Source of the DNA: Prevotella sp.
GTDB lineage: Bacteria > Bacteroidota > Bacteroidia > Bacteroidales > Bacteroidaceae
Reading direction: 5' to 3'
NCBI GenBank assembly: GCA_022641735.1
Contig: JALCDQ010000005.1
Coordinates: 124,001-188,000, forward strand
DNA length: 64,000 nucleotides
Shown here: in pieces, positions 19,194 to 27,836 of the stretch
Layout: each line of letters starts with the position of its first letter
How positions within the stretch are numbered: position 1 is the first letter of the stretch
Position numbers and translations under genes: made by a program
Notes under the pieces: model-generated
The model's database searches: none
What the model was told of the DNA's origin: nothing
What the model saw: the letters and a program-made list of their open reading frames with translations, nothing else

Positions 19194-22100
19194 TTAAAAG
19201 GTAACTGAAAGGCCACCCATAAACGTTCTTTGTTGAGGATAATAACCATTGTTTACACGAGGAGACTCAGGGTCTACACCTTCGGGCAGACTATCAATTG
19301 TAAACAGGTTGGAACCTTCTACGTAGACACGGATTTGATGGAATCCGATAGCGCTCATCCATGCTCTTGGGAGTGTATACCCAATCTGTACAGATTTCAG
19401 ACGTACATAGTCACCTTTCTTCATCCAGAATGTTGAGGCTAATCCGTTGTTGCCACCATGAGAGGTGTTTCCCAATGTGATACGCGGATATTCAGCATTT
19501 GGATTATCAATGCTATATGATTTTTGTACCAACCATAATGGAGAGTTTGCACCTTCCTTGAATGTCTGTGACCAGATGGTATTGTCATCATAGCCATTAT
19601 AATATGTACCCAATAGAGATACATCAAACTTGAAACCACCAGTGAATTGTAAGCTGCAATCAAAGCCATTCCAATTAGCATTCAGATTCAGACCTGTCAT
19701 GATTTCCGGGCGGTTGCTACGGCCGATGCGAGCCTTATCTTGCTCATCAATCTGACCATCACCATTCAAATCCTTGTATTTGATATCACCAAGGTTCGGG
19801 CGGGAACCACCATACCATGCAGAATTTGTGATTTCATCTTCTGTACGATACAGTCCTTCTGCAACCCATGCACTGTAAGCATCTACACTTGTGCCAACGA
19901 CTTTGCGCCACTCCATGGTGTTCGGGCTATCAGGATAACGCAGCCATTTACTGGTGGAATAAGTCATATTTGCACTGATGGAATAATTGAAAGGCTTATT
20001 GGCTAAAGAGAATTTGTTGCGGTGGCTGAGCACCCATTCGAAACCTTTCACAGCATATCTGTTATAGTTTTTCCATGTCGTGTAATATCCACCCATAGAC
20101 GGAGCCATGTCTCCACCCATTTCTGCCAACAGGTCGTAGACATAATTATAGAATACATCAAATTCGATGCCAAGTTGTCCACCCCAAAGGGTTGCATCGA
20201 AACCTACGTTCTGTGAGCGGGTCTTCGACCATGTAAGGTTAGGATTAGGCACGCCAGAAGTGTAAAGAGAATGAACCATTGTCCCGTTGATAATTCTATT
20301 TCCTCCAAAAGAATAAGTATTGAGGAATGAGTAAGCCGGAACATCATCATTACCTAACAAACCGATGGAAGCACGAAGTTTGAAGTCGTCCAGCCATTTG
20401 CTGGTGTTCTTCATGAATGACATTTGAGTAAGACGCCAACCCACAGAGAATGAAGGGAAGAATCCCCAACGTTTGCTTGATACGTTTCCATTGAAGTTAT
20501 AAGAGCCATCATAACGGCCACTAAACTCTGCAAGATAGGTGTTCTCATAGTCATATTTCAAACGGAAAACATAACCCGCTTTACGAATATGATAGCTTGA
20601 GCCTGATACTGGAGAAGATGAAGTGATGGCTTTACCAAAGCTCAACTCTGGCAGTTCAGCAAAAGGAACATTATTTACGTAGCCAGCAAAATCGCTTACT
20701 TTATAATCACGCGCTTCAGTCAACAACATCGCATCCACATTATGCTTGCCAAAGAGATGGGCATATTCTACACTGAGCTGCCCTACCATTTGGTGTGTAG
20801 TGTATTGACCATCAGCAACATGATTGAGGGTAAGACTTCTAGGGTCATTGTTCAGAATGTAAGTGCCGAAATTATCAGATGACGTGGACATGGTATAGGT
20901 CTTGTAAGGAGTATCCAAATTCTTACTTTGAGAAGAACCATAGTCGTAAGACCCTGTAGCTTTGAAAGTCAGTCCTTTAAGCCACGGAGCATCATACTGG
21001 ATGCTAAGATTTGACTCCAAATCGAAACTGTTTGTTTTCTTATAGCCGGAATCATAAATAGCTGCCAATGGACTATAGACTACAGCTGCATTCTTAGGAA
21101 TGGTACCTGTATAAAGCCCATTATAAGTTTCTGGCAAATAGGGACGCATCATGATAGCCTGATGACCTATTGAAAGCCATCCGACCTCCCCCGAACTTTC
21201 TGAGCCATCATCTGCACCACCTGATGAATAACCAGGAGTATTGCGGCGACCTACTGTACCAACGGCACCAAAGGTAATCGTGAAATCCTTTCCCACTTTA
21301 GAATCGAGGTTCACGCGCATGTTATAACGTTTGTAGGTGAAGTTGTCAATATTTCCTTTCTGATTCTGGAAACCACCTGATAAGTAATAATGTGTATCTT
21401 GTGTTCCGCCCTGTAATGTAACGTTGTGCTTTTGATTAACACCCGTGCCGAATACCTTACTTATATAGTCTACATTATCCCATCCGTCAGTAGGGTCGCC
21501 ATTTAGCATGGCTTCAACATTTGAGCGAGAGAATACAGGCGTATAGTCAGCTCTATCGGTAATCGTTCCATTAGCCAATTTGTCCATCATGTCAGCCATG
21601 TTATAATAGTCTGCAAACTCCGGACCATTCATAAATTTAGGGAAATTGGCATTTACGGAAATACCATATGAGCCATCGTAAGAAACCTGTGTCTTACCTT
21701 CTTTACCTTTCTTTGTCGTAATAATGACAACGCCTCCAGCGGCATCCAAGCCATAAACAGCAGCAGATGCACCGTCCTTCAAGACAGAGACGCTTTCAAT
21801 ATCATTGGGGTCAATATCGTTGATAGAGCGGGGCATGCCATCTACAATATACAAAGCCGCATATTGAGAACCACGTACACGCAAAGAAGCCTGGTCATTT
21901 CCCGGTTCACCAGATGTCTGCACGGAGGTTACGCCTGGCAAACGACCTCCAAGTAAACTGGAAACATTGGTAGAAGGAGCCTCAAGCAACTTGTCGCCTT
22001 TTAATGCAGATACAGCGCCAGTCAGCGATTGCTTCTTAGCCTTGCCATAACCGACAACTACTACATCATTCAGCGTAGATTCATCATCAACCATTGTCAC

Positions 22101-22406
22101 TGTAATTTGACGGCGGTTACCCACCTTTATACGCTGTGTTTTCATCCCGATATAGGTAAATATCAGAATATCATTCTCGGATGCCTTGATGCTGTAATTA
22201 CCATCTATATCTGTAATTACACCTGTCTTTGCACCACTACTTAGTTGGACACTTGCTCCCAATAAGGGATCACCGGCAGCGTCCCTTACTGTACCTTTCA
22301 CAATATTCTGAGCCTGTGACGGAATAACCCATAACAGAGCAGTCAGGACCAACATGAAAGCCTTAGTAAGCAGCAAATGCTTTTTGTCTGATTTAAATTG
22401 CTTCAT
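19194..22406 (-). CDS. susC: SusC/RagA family TonB-dependent transporter
   Basis: 1070 residues. A signal peptide (to ~residue 33) is followed by a carboxypeptidase-regulatory-like domain ('VKGTVRDAAGDPLLGASV'), the linker 'LNDVVVVGYG', a TonB plug ('PGVTSVQTSGEPGND', 'LYIVDGMPRS', 'AAVYGLDAAGGVVIITTKKG') and a 22-stranded barrel ending in 'GGLSVTF' with a terminal Phe. It imports oligosaccharide across the outer membrane using TonB-ExbBD energy; an ExbBD operon is present at 32701-35028. It is the first gene of the leftward operon, with a clear promoter at 22461-22492 and a leader of about 50 bases. Confidence 0.97.
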   Translation of the reverse strand: MKQFKSDKKHLLLTKAFMLVLTALLWVIPSQAQNIVKGTVRDAAGDPLLGASVQLSSGAKTGVITDIDGNYSIKASENDILIFTYIGMKTQRIKVGNRRQITVTMVDDESTLNDVVVVGYGKAKKQSLTGAVSALKGDKLLEAPSTNVSSLLGGRLPGVTSVQTSGEPGNDQASLRVRGSQYAALYIVDGMPRSINDIDPNDIESVSVLKDGASAAVYGLDAAGGVVIITTKKGKEGKTQVSYDGSYGISVNANFPKFMNGPEFADYYNMADMMDKLANGTITDRADYTPVFSRSNVEAMLNGDPTDGWDNVDYISKVFGTGVNQKHNVTLQGGTQDTHYYLSGGFQNQKGNIDNFTYKRYNMRVNLDSKVGKDFTITFGAVGTVGRRNTPGYSSGGADDGSESSGEVGWLSIGHQAIMMRPYLPETYNGLYTGTIPKNAAVVYSPLAAIYDSGYKKTNSFDLESNLSIQYDAPWLKGLTFKATGSYDYGSSQSKNLDTPYKTYTMSTSSDNFGTYILNNDPRSLTLNHVADGQYTTHQMVGQLSVEYAHLFGKHNVDAMLLTEARDYKVSDFAGYVNNVPFAELPELSFGKAITSSSPVSGSSYHIRKAGYVFRLKYDYENTYLAEFSGRYDGSYNFNGNVSSKRWGFFPSFSVGWRLTQMSFMKNTSKWLDDFKLRASIGLLGNDDVPAYSFLNTYSFGGNRIINGTMVHSLYTSGVPNPNLTWSKTRSQNVGFDATLWGGQLGIEFDVFYNYVYDLLAEMGGDMAPSMGGYYTTWKNYNRYAVKGFEWVLSHRNKFSLANKPFNYSISANMTYSTSKWLRYPDSPNTMEWRKVVGTSVDAYSAWVAEGLYRTEDEITNSAWYGGSRPNLGDIKYKDLNGDGQIDEQDKARIGRSNRPEIMTGLNLNANWNGFDCSLQFTGGFKFDVSLLGTYYNGYDDNTIWSQTFKEGANSPLWLVQKSYSIDNPNAEYPRITLGNTSHGGNNGLASTFWMKKGDYVRLKSVQIGYTLPRAWMSAIGFHQIRVYVEGSNLFTIDSLPEGVDPESPRVNNGYYPQQRTFMGGLSVTF

Positions 22407-22460
22407 GAATATTGATAATTAATTTGACATTAAATTTGTGATTTTTAGTATAACTTTTTG

Positions 22461-22492
22461 CAAAAATATGATAAATATTCCATACTTCCAAA
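22461..22492 (-). promoter_or_regulatory. susC promoter (leftward)
   Basis: On the minus strand TTTG (22492-22489) is followed after exactly 20 bases by TATTTTTG (22468-22461), a full match to TAnnTTTG. The start codon is 55 bases downstream. The -7 element overlaps the 12-bp palindrome TTTTTGCAAAAA (22455-22466). Confidence 0.7.
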
Positions 22493-22508
22493 AGTTTTTG
22501 CGAAAATA

Positions 22509-22550
22509 TTTGGTATTTATTAAAAATATTTGTAAATTGCACCCAATTTA
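22509..22550 (+). promoter_or_regulatory. Rightward promoter with overlapping dyad (candidate operator)
   Basis: TTTG at 22509-22512 is followed after 20 bases by TAAATTG (22533-22539), one base short of TAnnTTTG. This same heptamer is the left arm of a perfect inverted repeat TAAATTG-CACC-CAATTTA (22533-22550) covering the expected transcription start, a classical repressor position. The nearby sequence CTTTTTGCAAAAATAT (22454-22469) recurs as GTTTTTGCGAAAATAT (22494-22509), 40 bases away. Confidence 0.5.
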
Positions 22551-22591
22551 ATAAAAATATCGATAGAGCTTTATAAATTAATTAAATTATT

Positions 22592-23677
22592 ATGGTAAGC
22601 CGTAGAAAATTTTTTAAACAGCTTCTCTTGACAGGTGCAGCTTCATTAACAGCGCCTATATTGTCAAGAGGTGAGATACTTTCCTCTCATCAGCCAAAAG
22701 TTGTGCCAGCATTCGAGAATGGTGGACTCATCGTGCCTAAGAATAACGGTCTTCGAATAACGGGGACTTTCTTGGACGAGATTTCTCACGATATTCCTCA
22801 TCAGAACTGGGGGGAGAAAGAATGGGATCAGGATTTTCAGAATATGAAGTCGATTGGTATAGATACAGTGATTGTAATTCGTTCCGGATATCGCAAATTT
22901 ATCACTTATCCTTCACCTTATTTATTAAAGAAGGGCTGCTACATGCCATCCGTAGATTTAATCGACATGTATTTGCGCTTGGCGGACAAATATGGCATGA
23001 AGTTTTATTTCGGGCTCTATGATTCAGGCCATTATTGGGATACAGGTGATATGTCGCAAGAAGTTGAAGACAATAAATACGTCATTGATGAAGTATGGAA
23101 GATGTACGGCAAACATAAGAGTTTCAAAGGATGGTATATCAGCACGGAAATCTCGCGTAAAACTAAGGGTTGCATACCGACTTTCCATACGATTGGGAAA
23201 CAGTGCAAGGAAGTTTCTGGTGGGCTTCCAGTCTTTATTTCTCCATGGATTGACGGGAAGAAGGCTGTGATGGGGACCACAAAGATGACCAATGACCAGG
23301 CCGTAAGTGTTGAGGAACATGAAAGAGAATGGAATGAGATATTCGATGGTATTCATGATGTTGTAGATGCTTGTGCCTTCCAAGACGGTCATATAGATTA
23401 TGATGAGCTTGATGCCTTTTTCTCTGTCAACAAGAAGCTGGCAGACCGCTATGGCATGCAGTGCTGGACAAATGCAGAGACTTTCGACCGCGATATGCCT
23501 ATTCATTTCCTGCCCATCAAGTTTGATAAACTACGTTTGAAGTTGGAGGCTGCTAAGAGATGTAATTACGATAAGGCTATCACGTTTGAGTTCTCTCATT
23601 TCCTTAGCCCTCAGTCTTCATACGTTCAGGCTCATCATCTCTTCGATCGTTATAAAGAATATTTCAATATTAGATAG
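22592..23677 (+). CDS. DUF4434 TIM-barrel protein with Tat-type signal
   Basis: 361 residues. The N-terminus 'VSRRKFFKQLLLTGAASL' has a twin-arginine motif (S-R-R-K-F-F) followed by a hydrophobic stretch, predicting export in a folded state; this contrasts with the Sec lipoproteins of the leftward operon. The body shows alternating strands and helices of a TIM barrel ('GIDTVIVIRSGY', 'YGMKFYFGLYDSG', 'FKGWYISTEIS', 'DACAFQDGHIDYDE'), matching DUF4434. Glu in 'YISTEIS' and acids in 'FQDGHIDYDE' are possible catalytic residues. It is the first gene of the rightward operon, three bases before the MFS gene. Probably a glycoside hydrolase-like protein; activity unknown. Confidence 0.75.
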   Translation: MVSRRKFFKQLLLTGAASLTAPILSRGEILSSHQPKVVPAFENGGLIVPKNNGLRITGTFLDEISHDIPHQNWGEKEWDQDFQNMKSIGIDTVIVIRSGYRKFITYPSPYLLKKGCYMPSVDLIDMYLRLADKYGMKFYFGLYDSGHYWDTGDMSQEVEDNKYVIDEVWKMYGKHKSFKGWYISTEISRKTKGCIPTFHTIGKQCKEVSGGLPVFISPWIDGKKAVMGTTKMTNDQAVSVEEHEREWNEIFDGIHDVVDACAFQDGHIDYDELDAFFSVNKKLADRYGMQCWTNAETFDRDMPIHFLPIKFDKLRLKLEAAKRCNYDKAITFEFSHFLSPQSSYVQAHHLFDRYKEYFNIR

Positions 23678-23680
23678 GTT

Positions 23681-25078
23681 ATGAAAGAAGTAAAACTTGG
23701 CTATGTTTTTTTCCTTGCCATAGTTGCAGCGCAGGGAGGATTACTTTTTGGTTATGACACCGCAGTCATCTCTGGAACCATCGAGCAAGTCGTTTCTCAG
23801 TTCCATCTTGATGTCATGCAGCAGGGATGGTATGTCGGATGCGCTCTTATCGGATCAATTTGTGGAGTAGCTGTTGCTGGCATTATGAGTGATAAACTCG
23901 GGCGTCGTCCCACAATGTTTATTTCTTCTGTTCTGTTTACCTTATCGGCAATCGGATGTGCAGTTTCTGTTAACTTTGAGTGGCTGGTGGCCTCCCGCAT
24001 CATTGGTGGACTAGGTATAGGCATTATTTCTATTGTTGCACCTATTTATATATCAGAAATAGCTATTACCCGTTATCGGGGGCAGCTTGTTTCTCTTTAT
24101 CAGTTAGCCGTAACCGTAGGTTTCCTTGCTGCTTATTTCATCAATTATCTGTTGCTTAACTTTTCGTTGTCTGGTAATTTGGGAACGGGCTGGATGCAAC
24201 TGATATTTGTAAAAGAGGTATGGCGCGGAATGCTTGGAATGGAAGCTGTTCCTGCATTGTTATTCTTCATTATTTTGTTTTTGATTCCAGAGAGTCCCCG
24301 TTGGCTCATTGTTTGTAAAAAGGAACAAAAGGCTTCTTCTATTTTCAGTAAAATCTATGCAATTCCATCAGCTGTTGAGCAACAGATAGCTGATACTAAG
24401 TCGATGATATCTTCCGAAGTAAAGTCAGAGTGGCGTTCTCTGTTGCGCCCAGGCATTCTTAAGGCGGTTATCATTGGAGTATGTATTGCGATTCTCGGTC
24501 AGTTTATGGGTGTGAATGCCGTACTGTATTATGGTCCGTCCATTTTCAAGGATGCAGGTATCGGTGACCCATTGTTCTGTCAGGTGTTGGTAGGCATTGT
24601 AAATACGCTCACTACCGTTATTGCCATGTTCATCATTGACAGGGTAGGGCGCAAGAAGTTAATTTATTATGGTGTATCGGGCATGATAGCTTGCTTGCTG
24701 CTTATTGCGGTATACTTTATCTATCGAAACAGTTGGCATTTATCGGTCTATTTTATGCTTACTTTCTTCCTTCTTTATGTATTCTGTTGTGCCATTTCCA
24801 TCAGTGCCATCGTATTCGTATTGCTCTCTGAAATGTACCCAAACAGTATTCGTGGTTTAGCTATGTCGATTGCAGGTTTTGCTCTTTGGATAGGTACTTA
24901 TCTCATCGGTCAGCTCACTCCATGGATGCTTCAAAACCTCACTCCAGCTGGTACGTTCATACTTTTCGCTGTGATGTGTGTACCTTATATGCTCATCATG
25001 TGGCGACTTGTTCCTGAAACAGCAGGTATGTCACTCGAGGATATAGAGAGATATTGGACGAAAGGAGAAAAGAAATGA
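23681..25078 (+). CDS. MFS sugar porter (sugar/H+ symporter)
   Basis: 465 residues with 12 predicted membrane segments. Sugar-porter signatures are present: 'GYDTAVISG' in helix 1, 'DKLGRRPTM' between helices 2 and 3, 'RIIGGLGIGI' in helix 4, 'PESPRWL' before the central loop, 'DRVGRKKL' between 8 and 9, and 'PETAGMSLEDIE' at the end. It takes a monosaccharide or small sugar across the inner membrane by proton symport. In this locus the likely cargo is the sugar handled by the epimerase, such as ManNAc or GlcNAc; that is inference. The stop overlaps the start of the next gene by four bases (ATGA). Confidence 0.9.
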   Translation: MKEVKLGYVFFLAIVAAQGGLLFGYDTAVISGTIEQVVSQFHLDVMQQGWYVGCALIGSICGVAVAGIMSDKLGRRPTMFISSVLFTLSAIGCAVSVNFEWLVASRIIGGLGIGIISIVAPIYISEIAITRYRGQLVSLYQLAVTVGFLAAYFINYLLLNFSLSGNLGTGWMQLIFVKEVWRGMLGMEAVPALLFFIILFLIPESPRWLIVCKKEQKASSIFSKIYAIPSAVEQQIADTKSMISSEVKSEWRSLLRPGILKAVIIGVCIAILGQFMGVNAVLYYGPSIFKDAGIGDPLFCQVLVGIVNTLTTVIAMFIIDRVGRKKLIYYGVSGMIACLLLIAVYFIYRNSWHLSVYFMLTFFLLYVFCCAISISAIVFVLLSEMYPNSIRGLAMSIAGFALWIGTYLIGQLTPWMLQNLTPAGTFILFAVMCVPYMLIMWRLVPETAGMSLEDIERYWTKGEKK

Positions 25079-26391
25079 AATCCCGTTTATTGCTTTTCTT
25101 TTTGATAGTTATCAGCGCATTCCTGAGTCCAGTCTCCCTGTTTGCTCAAAACAAGAAATCAGCCTTGATGTGGTTTGATGGGGAGGCTAACTTTGCCCGT
25201 TTCAGTCATCCTGACAGCATTGATTATTATCTGAAGAAATGTCATGACCTTGGATTTACGGATGTCGTTGTCGATGTGAGGCCTATCACGGGTGAAGTTT
25301 TTTTCAAATCCTCGCATGCACCGATGATGAAGGATTGGAAAGGAGTTGCTCGCCCTGATTTTGATTATCTTGGTCGCTTTATTCAGACCGCTCATCAACT
25401 TGGCATGCGTGTACAGGCCTCGCTTAATTGTTTTGTAGCCGGGCATAATTATTTCAATCGGGGGCTAATCTATAGTCATCATCCTGAATGGGCTACAATT
25501 GTTTACACACCGCAAGGGTTAAAGTCAATTACCGAACAGAAAGAGAAATATTCCGCAATGGTTGACCCGATGAATGAGGCTTTCCGAAAGCATATCATAG
25601 GGGTTCTTCAAGACTTAGTGTCTGAGTATCCTCACCTTGATGGCATCATTCTTGACCGTGTACGTTACGATGGCATAGAGGCCGACTTTTCCAATCATTC
25701 CCGTAAACTCTTTGAAAAATATGTCGGGCAACAAGTCAAGCATTTTCCTGAGGATATCTTTACGTGGAAGAAAGGAAATGATGGGAAATACCACGTCAGT
25801 CAAGGGCATTGGTTTAAGCAATGGATTACTTGGCGTGCCCAAAATATACATGATGCCATGGTTGAATTGCGGAAATCCGTAAAGGCCCTGAATCCACATA
25901 TTTCTTTCGGTACTTATACCGGAGCATGGTATCCAAGTTATTACGAAGTGGGAGTAAACTTTGCCAGCAACACTTATGACCCTAGCGTTGATTATGATTG
26001 GGCAACCAAGCAGTATAAAAAGACAGGTTATATGGAGTGTCTTGACCTCTATACAACGGGAAACTACTATACGGACATCACTATTGATGACTATCAGCAC
26101 AACAAGCACAGCGTTTGGAATGAAACCGACTCCGAAGCACAAACGGGGAGTTGGTATTGTGTGGAAGGCTCCTGCAAGAAATTGCGTGGTATTCTTGGCG
26201 GCCATCCATTTATTGGGGGATTGCTGGTCGACCAACTCTATAAAGAGCCCCAAAAACTGAGTCAATCCATAGAGATGAATCTGAAAGAGTCTGATGGTGT
26301 GATGCTCTTCGATATCGTGCATCTTATCAATCGCCCTGAACTTTGGAAAGAAGTAGAGATAGGTATGAAGAAAGGAGGAATGATTCCATGA
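25075..26391 (+). CDS. Secreted GHL10-type glycosidase, second copy
   Basis: 438 residues from ATG 25075, which overlaps the MFS stop by four bases. A Sec signal peptide ends near residue 25 (LFAQ). The barrel parallels the lipoprotein at 13324-14733: 'ALMWFDGEANFARF', 'FTDVVVDVRPITGEV', 'LGMRVQASLNCF', 'LDGIILDRVRYDGIEAD', 'ISFGTYTGAWYPSYYEVGVNFAS'. The same acids are conserved in 'DVRP' and 'LDRxRxD', supporting a shared mechanism. Unlike the other copy it has no lipobox, so it is probably periplasmic. Two members with different localisation fit a surface step and a periplasmic step on one polymer. Confidence 0.84.
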   Translation: MKSRLLLFFLIVISAFLSPVSLFAQNKKSALMWFDGEANFARFSHPDSIDYYLKKCHDLGFTDVVVDVRPITGEVFFKSSHAPMMKDWKGVARPDFDYLGRFIQTAHQLGMRVQASLNCFVAGHNYFNRGLIYSHHPEWATIVYTPQGLKSITEQKEKYSAMVDPMNEAFRKHIIGVLQDLVSEYPHLDGIILDRVRYDGIEADFSNHSRKLFEKYVGQQVKHFPEDIFTWKKGNDGKYHVSQGHWFKQWITWRAQNIHDAMVELRKSVKALNPHISFGTYTGAWYPSYYEVGVNFASNTYDPSVDYDWATKQYKKTGYMECLDLYTTGNYYTDITIDDYQHNKHSVWNETDSEAQTGSWYCVEGSCKKLRGILGGHPFIGGLLVDQLYKEPQKLSQSIEMNLKESDGVMLFDIVHLINRPELWKEVEIGMKKGGMIP

Positions 26392-27788
26392 ACAACAACC
26401 GTGCTCACTCATTAGACGCTTTGCGTGGATATGCCATTATGACGATGATTTTATCGGCTATGGAGGCATTCAGCATACTTCCTCGTTGGATGTATCATGC
26501 ACAAGTGCCACCTCCAGCTCACATCTTTAATCCTCATATTTTCGGCATCACGTGGGTAGACCTTATCTTCCCGTTTTTCCTTTTCTCAATGGGAGCTGCT
26601 ATCCCGTTATCACTTGGGCGTCAACTGGCTAAGGGGACACCTCGTAGGCAGTTGTTATGGAAAAGTGTGGTGCGTTGGGTAAAACTGACGTTTTACGCCA
26701 TTTTCATTATCCACATGTTTCCCTATATGCTTGGTTATGAGCAGGAATGGATGCGATATACTTTGCCATTGGTTGCTTTTGCATTGATGTTTGTTCTCTT
26801 TATGCGCAATCCGTTTCATCTGTCTTCGATGTGGAATCGTGTGGTTACTTGGCTTGCCTATGCCGTTGCCATTGCCTGGATGTTGATACAACCTTATGCC
26901 GGCGGGAAGTCCTTTTCCCTCAACGACAGTGATATTATCATGCTCATCTTGGCAAATGTATCTTTGGCAGGAGCTGTCATTTATCTTTTGACTCCTAAAA
27001 GAATATTGTGGCGTTTGGCGTTTATACCTTTGATTATGGCTGTTTTTCTGTCTTCTAAGACCGACAATTCATGGCAGCAATGGCTTTATAATTTCACGCC
27101 TGCCCATTGGCTTTATCAGTTCCGATATTTGGAATATCTCTTGATTATCATTCCCGGTACGATAGCCGGCGATTTGATTTCACGATGGCTTCAAAGAGAA
27201 GAGCTGGCTTCTGTTCATGCGCCTTTACATCAAGCACCCTTTGTGGCACCGCTTTCTTTAATGATGATAGTCTGCAATGTGGCATGTCTTTATAATCGGG
27301 TTATGGTGCTGAACCTCATTCTTACGGCGGTTCTCTTAGTATTGCTGTATCTGCTTTTGCGAAAGGAGGATGAGGAAACCCATTACTGGAAGAAGCTCTA
27401 TCTCTGCGGGACCTATCTGCTGCTGTTGGGGCTTTTCATCGAAGCCTTCGAGGGCGGTATCCGCAAGGATGATGTCACGTTCAGTTATCTCTTTGTGACA
27501 GGCGGTTTGGCATTCTTCGGACTGCTTTTCTTCACGGTTGTCAGCGACCATTATCATGTGCGTTGGCTTTGTGAGCCGCTTGAACTTGTCGGGCGCAACC
27601 CGATGTTGGCTTATGTGAGCGGCTCCATGGTAGTCGTTCCGATTCTGATGCTGACACATATTTATCCTTTCATCGACAGTTGGTCATCTGCACCATTGCC
27701 AGGATTCCTGAAAGGAGTTTTGCTCACTGCCTTGTGCATGTCTGTCACCTCTTACTTTACAATTAAGAAAAAATTGTGGAAGTCGTGA
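26388..27788 (+). CDS. DUF5009/HGSNAT-like membrane acyltransferase
   Basis: 466 residues from ATG 26388, overlapping the preceding stop by four bases. It begins 'AHSLDALRGYAIMTMIL', the signature of the heparan-alpha-glucosaminide N-acetyltransferase-like family (R-x-x-S-L-D-x-L-R-G). About ten to eleven membrane segments follow, with 'WVDLIFPFFLFSMGAAIPLS' near the start and 'GRNPMLAYVSGS' near the end. The human relative moves acetyl groups from cytosolic acetyl-CoA to non-reducing glucosamine on the far side of the membrane. A comparable periplasmic re-acetylation of an amino sugar would fit this locus. Function is inferred from family and context only. Confidence 0.78.
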   Translation: MNNNRAHSLDALRGYAIMTMILSAMEAFSILPRWMYHAQVPPPAHIFNPHIFGITWVDLIFPFFLFSMGAAIPLSLGRQLAKGTPRRQLLWKSVVRWVKLTFYAIFIIHMFPYMLGYEQEWMRYTLPLVAFALMFVLFMRNPFHLSSMWNRVVTWLAYAVAIAWMLIQPYAGGKSFSLNDSDIIMLILANVSLAGAVIYLLTPKRILWRLAFIPLIMAVFLSSKTDNSWQQWLYNFTPAHWLYQFRYLEYLLIIIPGTIAGDLISRWLQREELASVHAPLHQAPFVAPLSLMMIVCNVACLYNRVMVLNLILTAVLLVLLYLLLRKEDEETHYWKKLYLCGTYLLLLGLFIEAFEGGIRKDDVTFSYLFVTGGLAFFGLLFFTVVSDHYHVRWLCEPLELVGRNPMLAYVSGSMVVVPILMLTHIYPFIDSWSSAPLPGFLKGVLLTALCMSVTSYFTIKKKLWKS

Positions 27789-27809
27789 TTAGTTATTAAA
27801 AAAAATTCG

Positions 27810-27817
27810 TAACTTTG
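27810..27817 (+). promoter_or_regulatory. -7 element of the ROK gene promoter
   Basis: TAACTTTG matches the TAnnTTTG consensus 19 bases before the ATG at 27837. No good TTTG lies at the expected -33 distance; TTAG at 27789-27792 is the nearest. The regulator therefore has its own start signal inside the gap after the DUF5009 gene. Confidence 0.55.
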
Positions 27818-27836
27818 CAAAAACCGGCATATAAGT

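Noticed and set aside
25615..26412. Long antisense frame across the second GHL10 gene
   Set aside because: The sense gene has clear barrel motifs and coupled overlaps; the antisense product shows no family features.
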